Positions 34,015 through 46,000 of a stretch of DNA of 64,000 nucleotides are shown here, piece after piece. Below the pieces are notes generated by a model that saw only the letters and a list, made by a program, of their open reading frames with translations, was not told the origin of the DNA and did not search any database. Position 1 is the first letter of the stretch; every line of letters starts with the position of its first letter. Made by a program: the position numbers and the translations under genes. Location of the stretch: positions 30,389,449-30,453,448 of the forward strand of contig NC_064773.1 in assembly GCF_011397635.1 (NCBI RefSeq), written 5' to 3'. This stretch comes from Epinephelus fuscoguttatus (Eukaryota > Chordata > Actinopteri > Perciformes > Serranidae).

Positions 34015-37000
34015 GTGAGTCCTCAGTGATACAGAATATGATGACAGGGACAGGGAAAAATATACCCTATTTAGTATCAGTACAACCATTATCAACTACT
34101 ATAATGACATGGTACAAGTTATATTGTATTTTATTGTTATCCATTTTATCAGATGGCCTGAATGCAAAAAAATGCACTAGTCTCTAAAATGAGCATAGAA
34201 AACTTCCTATAAACTTTAAGCCAGTTGTCTTGATTAAATGCTGCAAAGTTAGGTCCTTATTGAGTTTGGTTTAAGGTCCTTTTCCAAGGGTCTGAACTCT
34301 TCAGTGTCAGTTTTGTCCAGGAAATTTTAGCTGGATCGCAGAATGCGAAGCCAGTCAAATAAACGTGAAAATCTGTTGTTGAGTTAGAGAGTAAGTTAGT
34401 TACACCATTGGTCGAATGATTGATGATGAAAGTGTTGGTGTTTCCCCATTGGTCGTTGCTCTTTTGAAATGAAGAGGCGCTGAGAGAGCAGTGATGACAC
34501 AGACTTCCTGTTTATTTTGTCCCTCAGTGGAAACAAAGCTTTTACTTTTATTTTACAGAGAAAAAACAATAAATTGTGAAAACAAATTAGTATTTGAAGT
34601 CCACTGTGTGATCTATCCTGGCTTCATATGAGTAAAGGAAAAGTTCACTAACTGCTAGGCTAATCTATGCAATGAGAAATGTCATAGGCTTATGCTAATA
34701 ATATTAGCTATTGTATTTGTGTGGAAAATGTGTCCAGTAAAGGGTGATTGTTTTGTGGGTGAACATTGTGAGTTATAATGGAGCTGAATTTGATACTTTT
34801 GTTTAAGGTTGTTGCTGTCAAGCCATGTTTTATGTGTGTTTTAGGTGTGTTTGTTGAGTCCTGTTTAGGGTTGGGACTAGTTAGGATTTTAACGATTCCT
34901 ATTCCTTACCGATTCCTCTTACCAATTCCTACATTATATTCATTATACTTGCTATACAAGTATATAATAAACACAAATGCAATCATACAAATACAAAAAC
35001 TTCATTCTAACTGTTGCATAGTACAATTAGATGAAAATACACATTTGTGTGTGGTGTGTATTTCAGATTTAGAGCTTGTATCATCTCCCTGAGAACATAT
35101 AACAGCAAAAAGTGATTCTCTGATTTCTACAGTAACACTGTTACCTCAAATTAACCACAGCAATCTAATAAAAAATACTTATATGCATTCATGCTTGGGC
35201 ACTGTTATTTACGTGACAACACCTGAAAAGAACACACACACACACACACTCACATTGGCTGTTTGTTTCTACCTCTCCCCTCGCTGGAAGTCTCGGACCT
35301 CCCGCCGCCCGCCTCCGCCTTGATTAAACACTGAAAATAAAATAAAAGAGGGAGACAGGTTTTTCCTGTTTTATTTTATTTTGTTATATTTCTCGCTGGA
35401 AGCCTCGTACCTCCCACCGCTCCTGTCTCAAACACGGAGGTCTTCCTCTCCGTGGAGCACCCACGGTGCACGCCCGGCCTGTTAAATAGCCTGTAACCAG
35501 AAATATGCGACCCGTGCCGCACTCTAATGGAAATGCATGTGACGTTTTTTTTTTTTTTTTTTTTTTTTTTACAATCTAGGAACCATTTGCAGGAACCGTT
35601 ACTCCAAAAATGATGGAACCAGTTCCGGAACCAGAACTTTGGACCCGGTTCCAAAAAAGAAACAGATCCGGATCCCAACCCTAGTCCTGTTACATACAGT
35701 CGTGGGGCTAGGCTGAGAGCAAAACTCTGTGACTGAGTGAATGCTACCATCAGGCCTTTTTGGTTGTTGTGGCAGATAATGTCGCAGCTAGTATAATTCA
35801 TTTGAATTAACATGCATTCAAATCATTATCATTATGTACCTTTGATTTAAATGAGGAATTACAAAAATAAATTGCAATTGAAGTGTAGCTGGTGGTTGTG
35901 TACTTTGTTGCATCATATTGTCCCCTTTTAGACACATCAAGGCTCAGATAATCTCAGACATTTCAGAAATGCCACTTTAAAGTCATTAATTGCACCAAGA
36001 CTGTTTTTCATGATTATTCTGTTCTTTTTTCGTAAGGTTCCCCAACATTGCTTGTGAGCTCCTGACATCAGATGTGTCCATTATAAATGATAAGCTGGGC
36101 GGAGAGGAGTCTCTCCTTGAAGTGCTTTATCACTTTCTGGAACAGGACCCGCCCCTCAACCCACTACTGGCCAGCTTCTTCAGCAAAACCATCGGCAACC
36201 TCATTGCCAGGAAAACCGAACAGGTATGTTGAAAATGTTCATGGCTTGAGCCACGGTTTCTAGATTAAAGCGTGTGAAAAAGCAATCAAAGCGCTGTCAC
36301 TCCATGTACTGGTTAGCAAAATAGATATACAATACTAAACAGAGGTGTGTTATTGTGGAAAACAAAGACGTTAGGGATCGTTCATTCAGATTCACCCAGC
36401 TTGCTGCTGCTGTGTGAAACCTAAGGTATTGAGCACTTTTTGTTTTCCAGGTGATTACCTTCCTAAAGAAAAAGGAAGGCTTCATTGGTCTGGTGCTGAA
36501 ACATATTGATGCCTCTGCCATGATGGACCTGCTGCTTCGCCTCATCAGTTGTGTGGAGCCCGCCCCTTTGAGGCAGGAAGTCCTGCATGTAAGCTCTCTT
36601 AATAATGTTGCTGTGTACTTCCCATAAGTGAATACTAGCCTTTAAAGTGTTTAACATCATTTCTGGCTTTTTTTCCCCAAGTGGCTGAATGAAGAGAAGT
36701 TGGTACAAAGACTCACAGAGCTCATCCATACTGGCAAAGATGAGGAGGTGAGTGTCAGGTCTGTTGGGAGTTCACTGTCACTATGTTGTCGTGATGCTCT
36801 CTTTGGCACATGGAGAAGCTATTATGTATACAAGCATTAACATAACTTTAAAAGAGTCATCTGTTAATCAGGATTTTCTAATTCAATGACTTACGTTTCA
36901 GAGACAATCAAATGCATCCCAAACGCTTTGTGACATCATCCGCCTTAGTCGAGACCAGGCCAATCAGATGCAGGAGAATATGGAGGCCGACCCACTATTG

Positions 37001-40000
37001 GCTGTACTAGAGTCGTAAGTTGACAACGGCTTTTGGTGAAAGTTCTCAGAGAATAAGTCAATCTCACCTTTGTCCAGTTGCCTGTGGTATTTGAAGTGAG
37101 TGAGTATTGAAAAACCTGGCTGCATCAATTAGACATGACATTTAAATAAAGGCACCAAATTGGCTTAAATTGATGAAGAAGCCAGTCAAACCTTTTTCCC
37201 ATCTCATGTTAGTTAATAGTGTCACATGCTGTAATTGGCAGGTTGTGGTAAGATGTGTGCTCTTACATGTCCACACAAGCAGGGATTGTAAACATACTGA
37301 AACACTCCTGTGTGGTTGTTGACTCCAGATTTGAAAATTCCCCAATCTAGAGTGGAGAGATCTTTAAAAGGTTGATGTGTGCACAAGGATTTGCTGGCAG
37401 AGTCTGTTTGACAACAGTTCAGATTTTTGTGCTAGTTTGAGTTTGTGCCCTACATAAATAGCGTCCTTGGTGTACAGTATCTCACCTATTAGTGTTATCA
37501 TTATCTAGTTTGTTTGTTAAATTTACTACTGCAATAATGTTTGTCTTTCAGGCAGGAGAGTGTAGCGGGGCTCCTCAAGAACATGTTTGAGGGTGAGAGG
37601 AGTGAGGCCTCCATTGTTAATGGAACTCAAGTGCTACTTACCTTACTGGAGACCAGGAGGTCTGGGTGAGTCAAAGTGTTTTTTGTCAAGTTTTTAAATT
37701 ATTATTGTGGGAGATTAGTTAGTCTGGTCCTCTGGGGTGTTTTGAGCATTAAATCCTCATGGTATATTTGTATTGTATTTACTCCTACAAGGAATTGGGA
37801 AAGTAGAGGAAATGCTTCCCTCTGCTTACTTTGAAAATAATACTGACTCAGTAACAAAATGATCATTTTCATAGTTTCAAGTCTTTAGGCCTAATGTTAT
37901 TGTTTTCTTGTGTCTCCCAGGTTGGAAGGACTGATGGATCTGTATTCTCAGGGTTATGAAAGGTCTTACACTGTCAACAGCAGTATTTTAAATGCCATTG
38001 AGCCCCATTTAAAGGACTTCCAGCAGCTTCTTCTGGATCCCCCCAAGGTAAAGCCAGTGAGCAGTGCCAAGTCATGAGGCAAAATAAATTCTAAACATAA
38101 ACACTAGGCATGTGGCAAAACCAGAAATTTAGTCAGTACCAATATCAGTTAAATTCCAAAATTCTTGATACCCGACTCGTTACCATAGTAAAACAAAACA
38201 ACAAATCCCACACTTAAGCAATATCACACGAGAGAGAGTGATGTAGGCACGAGGCCGTAGGCCGAGTGCCGAAGACAATCACAGCTGTGACGATATCACA
38301 GTACAACATCACGAGCTCGAGTGTGATATTGCTTTTATACAACAGTTCAACAGTTAAATAAGCAAGGCTGATTAAGAAATGTTGAAAAATGAGGACAAAA
38401 TAGATAATTTAAGCATTTTATTTGTCTTCCGCCAACAAAAATAGTTCCCTCAGGACTCCGCTGTCACCGTTGCTATGTAATGCAGACATGGTGCGCCAGG
38501 CACTTACTCTTTATACACGTATATCTGCACGTTTCCATTAATTGTGCAGCCGGTGAAATAAGTTTCTGGTGACTGCATGGTGGACTGTTGCTTCACAGGC
38601 ACAGCCGACTCTGCTTTCTGATCTGACAGTATGTTGCTTTTCTCCAAGTCATTGAGCTCCGCTGATGAAACACTGACAAACCTGGATGTGTGCTCAGATG
38701 GACTCAGCTTCTCCTCTCCCTCATCTTCCTCTGATGACCATTCATAGTTCAATTCAAAACTTATTTTAGGAAATAAATCCATATTTTTGGCTGTTTGACA
38801 GTGGATGAATTAATTAGCCTACAACGCAACTGCTGACCTAACTGACACTAACCGTCAGTTTTGATTTGATTGTTGATTGCAATCAGCTGTGAGGCGGAGT
38901 GATACATACACAGTGAAATAACCGTGATGTTGTACTCCTGTATCGTCACGGTTTTACTGTCTCTCGACCAATCAGATTGCAGCGCCAGAACTGTTGTATA
39001 AACTTCAACATACACTCCTTTTATTGTTAATCATTGATGATCTGTCTTGGACTCAAAGTACAAGTCTATTTAGGTTCATGACTTTGATATATTAATACAT
39101 AGCTTATGTTATATTATCATACTTATCCTCTATTATGTTGTTCAGCACTTGTACATGTAGATGTGACTGTTGGTCTTCGTCTGACTCTATTTGTCCCGCC
39201 CCTCTCTCACTGGGAGTGGACAGCTGGGTAAAAAGTGACAGTGACGAGTGAGCATTTCATCCAAAGTTGAACATTTGTCAACTGTCTGCCACCAGGAAAA
39301 AAATGCCAAACATGAAGCCCTCAGGGTAGAATAGGCGCTCAGTGCCTCGTCATGCTACTGGTGTTTGTTGCATAGTGTAGGTGCGTGGCGCTCCCATTCG
39401 ATAAAATAAGCAAAGTATGCAGGCCTCAGGAAGAAACACTTCTCTTTTCGATGAATCAAGTCAGCGCTGTCCTTGTCGCTGCACTTGTTGCTGTCTTCCA
39501 TGTGTTGTTGCACTGATGTGCTTTTAGGCGTTCTTCATCTTCCTTTGGCATTTAATGGCAATCTAGAGCTCTTGCAGGTACTTTCAGTACTGGAGAAAAA
39601 CAAGTGCCATCACTTTTTCAGAATTTTTGCATCAACGTGGTACTGAAGTATCGGTTCTCATGACATCCCTAATAAGCACTTAGGAATTGTTTGTTATATG
39701 ACCAGTATTTGATGGGTTTTGTAAAAGAGATCATAGTTAATCCCATCTTTTATAATAGTATATATTTTTTAAGTTGACAGATGGTGCCTGTAGGTAGCAC
39801 ACTTTAGCCTTATCTTTGAAAATACTGTTGTAGCTGATGGTGAATTGGAAGTACACATTTTTATTGTCAACAGCCATGTTTTCCCCTCTGTGGTCTAGTT
39901 ATAGCATTAAAACTCCAGCCTCTTAAGTGTCAGTATTAAAACAACTCTGCTTTTCTCATTGCCTCTGCAGAAAAGTGCAATATTGACGACCGTTGGCGTT

Positions 40001-43000
40001 CTAGAGCAGCCACTGGGGAACGCCCGCCTTCATGTGGCCAGGCTGGTGGCCGCCCTGCTGCAGACCAGTGCCCCCAGTATCTGCCAGGAGCTCTGCAATC
40101 TTACCACCATGGACCTACTACTGGTGAGGCTGAGTCTGGCTTGACTCTGCACATTGAAACTGTGTAGCTCCTTTTTAATTACACACATAGTGAGTATGAT
40201 GCGTCAGAGCCCTCATACATTGTTCAAAGGTGTTTTAGAGTGATGCTTTCTGCTGATTCTGTTTGTCATATCTGAAAAAGTTGCATCAGATTTGCACAAG
40301 GTTGGTCATGAGGCACAGAGGCACTGATTACCTTATCACACCACCTGACCAAAGGGCAGTGGGTGTGGCTTATTTGGAGCAGGCTCATATAAAACCCTCA
40401 TGCTTTGTGTGTAGTTCAGCAGACAGGGTATTCAAATCCTCCACTGCTGCTCTCGTTAAATAGTACAGAGGCACTGGAGAAGTCATTTCTGGGCCTGATA
40501 TTACTACCATGACTTTTTAAAATAACCATGATAGAAGAAAACAGAGCCACGTGGTGTTGCAGTAACTGAATAAAATGTTAAAAAACAAAAATGTACTGTT
40601 GGTACATCTTGACAGCTGCATGCCATTAAGGGAGGGCTCCACTTAATTTAGTGCTGCCTACAGCTGTTCTGTCCTCTGTCACTGACTTTGCGTGACATCC
40701 CTCTCTCTGAATAGGATCTGTTCTTCAAATACTCCTGGAATAACTTTTTGCACTTCCAAGTGGAGTTGTGTGTGGCGGCTATCCTGAACCATCCTTCCTC
40801 AGAGGAGCGGCCCAGCCCAGGCCTCCAGAACCATGATGGGAAGCCTGCAGCCTCCAACCCTGAGGCTCAGGGGGAGGCAGCAGAGACAGGCAGGACCAGC
40901 GACCCACAGACCTCCATCCACAATGCCCTTGTGGCACATGTAGGTGGCTTAAGCAGCTGTCCTAAACTTGCCAGAACGTTCCCTGCTTTTTTATAATTTA
41001 CAACTATTTCCATTTACATTCTGTGTTTCTGTTGAACCCTCAGCTCTTCCAGAAGTGTCATCTGGTACAGAGGATCCTTGACGCATGGGAGGAGAATGAT
41101 AAAATACAGTAAGCATCCCTTGACAGCCACAGCATAGCAATGTACTCAAAGGCATTTGCATCAAAATAGAAAGTTTTCCTCCATCACATCTTACCTCTGC
41201 AGCTGCTGCTTTATGCATGTCCTACTCAGTATTTATTATAGTATGTGTAAAACTAAAAATTGAATTTTTGTGTTTTTATTTATGTCAAGTCTGTCACTGA
41301 AGTAAAGAGAATCACAGTATCAAAATAAGCCCTTTTTACACGGAGATTGTGCTATGGTCCCTTCTTTATTCTGGAACCAAATGACAGTGGCATCATTCCG
41401 CTCCTGTGTGTGATTTTAGACTGCATGCCGGCATTGCGGAATCAGAAGAGGTGTGACAGGCGTGTAGCACAACTGCGTTGGCCTCCAGTATGACATATAA
41501 CACATGCATCGGCAGCGCTTTTTAATCAATAACAAAGGCATAACATGGCAATAACAATCATTTACCATCTGTCTCATATGGCAGCTAATCTCATCCTCTG
41601 CCCAGAGGGTAAGGAGCTCCAGGACTTCATTGTTTTCCTAATGTGTAGACATTATGGCCACAATTCTTCCTCTTTGTGTTCGACCAGCTATTTTTTATAT
41701 CTCCCAAAGTGGGTCATGTGCATAACACGTTGTTAAAACGTCACACCCGTGCCACCCATGATCCATTCCTGCTGGCTGTCCCATTTATACAGACATCATT
41801 TTGGTGCTGTTACCACCTTTGTTTCTGGCTCAGAGGCGAGACAATTCTGTCCCCACAGTTTCGTGATCGTACCTTACATACAGAATGGCGAGGTGGCATA
41901 ATAGCGCGATTTTCCTGCCTTGAACAGGCAGTGTAAAATGGGCTATAGGTAACTGTTTCTAATCAGAATCTTTTGAATACCTTAGCTGTAGTATCCCTGG
42001 CTAGAAGTCAGCAAACGGTGTACAGTGACATCGGTGCATTGCAGATTAGTTATGATAATGTTATGTTAAGTGCAGTTGTGGCATTGAAGTAAAGTTACTT
42101 AATGCCAATTGAAGGTCATTATAAGTGTGTATTTGTGAATTTCAGGAGTGAGGGCGGCACCAGGAGAGGCAACATGGGCCATCTGACCAGAATTGCCAAC
42201 ATGGTGGTCCAGAACCTGGAGAAAGGACCAGTACAGGCCCAGCTCACTGACCTCATCAAAGGTAATCACATATTGCAGTTGGCCTGATGCCAGATCAGTT
42301 ACTGTTTTAATCGAAAAGGCAAAGAAAAATAATCTCCCTGTTTTTGCAGAGCTGCCAGAAGACTGCAGAGGTCGCTGGGAGAGCTTTGTGGACGAGACCC
42401 TGAGAGAGACTAACAGGAGGAACACAGTCGAGCTTGTAAGACATCACTCAGTAGCACTCCAGTCCTTCTGTGTGGAAAGCTCTCTTTTAACTTCCTCGCA
42501 TTTCCTCTTCTTCTCTCCCAGTGTGAGTTTGCTGTGTTCAGAGCAGCCAGCTTATCAGGACAGGAGTGAGCAGCCCAGAACAGTGTCAAAGCAGTCTTTA
42601 TCCAGCTTCTCAGCTGATTTGTCTTTTCAAATTTGTCATTTAATAAATCTAAGAATGTAAGAAACACAAGTCAGAAGTGTTGTTTTACTCCAACAACAAT
42701 AGTGGCCATGATTCTACTTTGCAGATTTATTCCCTCAGTGAGGTAGACAGCAGTCATATCTGGTGATACATTTATACAGGAGAAGGGTACCAAACTAGGC
42801 ATGTTTACAAATTGCAGAAGGGCATTTGCATTGCAAAAAATGTATTTGAAAGTTGAAAGTAGTTTGGTATTCAAAAAGACTATAAGTCTGTAGCCCTTAA
42901 GGTAAAATCTTTAGTAAGACAAAGGCTCTGTTATACTGTAGGATGACCGAGGATCTGCTCATGGTGTTGTAGTTTTCCACAATTTCATTGTCAATGTCCT

Positions 43001-46000
43001 TTAAACATGAGTTTTATGTTATGGCATCAACACTGATATTTATTTTCTCTACACTCAGTTTTCACAAGTTAATTTTTTTAAGCATTTGTCATTAACATGA
43101 TGTTTAAATGTGTCAAGTAAGGCCACAGGGAGTCTGTAATGTTCTGCTCGACCAAACCTCTGCACTGTGTCCTTGCAGGTAAGCACCCACAACATGCACT
43201 CATCCAGCGAAGACGACGACATGGAGAGCCCCTTCCCCAACGACCTGTCTCTCCAGCAGGTAGGATAGACGCCACCATGGAAACAAAGTGACAATTCACA
43301 CCACTGTTACCTACAATAATGAAGAAATATCCATCTCTAGAAACCTCTTCTGTACGTAATAATATGACCTTAAAAAGTGTCCTTTGATTTTCCAGGCTTT
43401 CTCTGACTATCAGATCCAACAGATGACTGCCAACTTTGTGGATCAGTTTGGCTTCAATGACGAGGAGTTCAGCGAGCATGATGAAAATATCAAGTACGTA
43501 GTGAAAGTCTTCCACAGCTTGTTGTCCTTTGAAGGAGCAATAAGCGAAATTCATCATTTCTAGATTGAAGGAATTAAAAAATTGCAATGTGAAGAACTAG
43601 AGGTGTAATTTCATCTGGAGTATAGCATGACCTCACACAACCTCTCTCTGTGTTGATCTCCAGCCCCTTGTTTACAAGCCAGTCCGACTGCGCGTTCATG
43701 TACATTCATGTGAATCCCCCCCCCGGAGCCCTTGGCCCTCCCTCTGTATAAAAGGCTACAGCAATGAGCAATGGCAGCGCATATTTTTGAAGTGAAATGA
43801 GGCACATGTCACTATGTCGATTCAATTAAATTTAATGTTACAATCGTAGCATGGGTTAATGTCCGGAGCTTGGGTTATTAGTGGCTCTGTCCCAGCAATG
43901 GGTCAGACGTTACAGTTGTATTAGGTGAGTAGCCCGGCAGCCCAGCTAACATTTGCAATTAGAATTGTAAAATGTAGCCCGGCGGGCAGCCTGGCGGGCA
44001 GCCCGGCAGGCTGTGTTTAGCTATTTCCTTGCCTGCTTCAATGATGATGGTACCTGTAATAAATGTAATATATTGCTGAGATGGAGGTGAGGCTGAGTGA
44101 CTAGAAGAGCTGGTAGAAGTGCTCCATAGCTGTAAGTTACTCTAGTAGCTCTAGTAGCTCTAGTGCTAACTCCAGGAGCTAACGCTAACGTCCCTACTCA
44201 GCGTGAGCAGGAGCCATGAGCCACGGGTTCACGGAGAAGAGTAGGAACGTTAGCGTGGCAGCCGACTAGTGCTAACGCTAACAGGAAATCAGGGAAATAG
44301 CTAAACACAGCAGAGACTGAGAGTGAGTGAAAGACATCGCTAACTGCTAAACTAAGCCAAACTAAGTTGGCTGTTTAGGTTTATTTCCTTGCCCCTGTAG
44401 CGGGTGAATCTGCCTGTAGTGAAACCGGGCCTAACCGGTGCTTCTTCCTCAGGCTCCACTTCACTCAGCTGCCAGCACAGCCAGTTAGCCTCCACTAGCC
44501 TCCCAGCTAGAGGGGGCTAACCGGTGCTTCTTCCTCAGGCTCCACTTCACTCAGCTGCCAGCACAGCCAGTTAGCCTCCGCTAGCTTCCCAGCTAACATT
44601 AGCCCCGGCTCTCCGTTTGGATCCAACCGGAGCACTGAGCCCTGGTTTGTTATTCAGGTTAATGTGGGAAGAAGCAGCGGGTATATCGGGTAGCTGAGTG
44701 AAGTGGAGCTTGCGGAAGAAACACCGGGACCGTCTGGATGTAATAGTCTGTGGAGATGCTGCGGTGCTCTGCTGCACAGATGAGGTGAGTGGGGTGGGGG
44801 GTGGAGAGCAGAGGTAGAGGGAGGAGTGGCTTATGACACACTTTGTTTTGGTCTACAGGCACTGCACAACAGCAAACCTAGCAGTGAAACGATTTCGCTT
44901 TTTGCCCCTTTTAAGGAAAACGAAACAAGGTTTGCAACTCTGCATCGAACAACTCGGCGTCTTAACCTATCAAGTCAACACAGCACCATCCCTCTGCATC
45001 AGAGATCAGTGACAGATTAGAGCCTCTGTACCTCTGACAGCTGTGTTGTGTTTAGAGGTTGTCCGTCCCATTCATCTCAGGAAGGTCTTGGTGGACTTTC
45101 TTCAAATTTGGCACAAACGTCCACTTGGACTCAAGATTGAACTGATTAGCATTTGGTAGTCAATGGTCACTGTGACCCCACAAAACACGTTTTAGGCCAT
45201 AACAGAGAATTCATACACTAATTAGGACCAAATTTGACAATGGGATAAAATGATGATGTGATGACACCTTATATCTAAAAGGTCAAAGGTCAACTTCACT
45301 GTGACGTCATAATGTTGTGCAAGAAACACCTTCCTGACCATTATTTAATGCCATATCTCAGGAACAAAAGTGGAGACATTTGGTCAGATACTGAATTGGT
45401 GACACTAATCTTGAGTGTCCACCTTGAAACTGTGCTGATTGTGTAGATTTTTTGTGCTACTAGGAAAAGGTGTGTGTGAAGCACCTATGTTTAAGAAATT
45501 GTAGCCTCTTTGCAGCAGCCTCCACTGTGTGTAGTCCACCACAAGCTCATTGGGTCCTATTGATATTTAGCTTCAGGTGAAACTCCCCATCATTACTCTT
45601 CTGTCAGGGTGTCCGCGGGGTCTTAAAAAGTATTAAAAGTTGATAAATCAAATGTTGGAAAATTAAGGCCCTTAAAAAGACGATTTTATGAAGTATTAAA
45701 TTTTCTTGGCATTCAAGCTTTGACAAAAAGTATCCATGAATGTATAATTTATTTTCCTCCTTGCGACTATTACAAACAACAGTGTGTAGGTAGACATACT
45801 CGGACTGCCACTCGGGGTGGGGGCTGAGCGAAAAAAAAGTCCAAAAAAAGTTAATAACTTAAAAATTATGGCGAAAGCGTAGTTTCTTGCAACCCTAGAA
45901 TTAAGATGAAAACATTCACAAACGAAAAAGCACTTCTGGTTGCTGATAAGTAGTGTTTAACTTTTCATTTAACATTAAAAATTAAAACCCTCGGCACACA

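Larger units (their letters stand above)
38105..39671. mobile_element. hAT-like element hosting a nested insertion
   Basis: Left end taggcatgtgg and right end (minus strand) tagggatgtcat, both followed by a cagtacc word. Flanking 8-mers ATAAACAC (38097-38104) and ATAAGCAC (39672-39679) differ at one base, as expected of an old 8-bp duplication. Another element (38216-39002) sits inside. It fills most of ppp6r2 coding intron 7. Confidence 0.65.

Noticed and set aside
35376-35813. 145-codon minus-strand frame
   Set aside because: Runs through the hAT element, includes its T-run as a lysine run and extends past the target duplication; no protein family seen.
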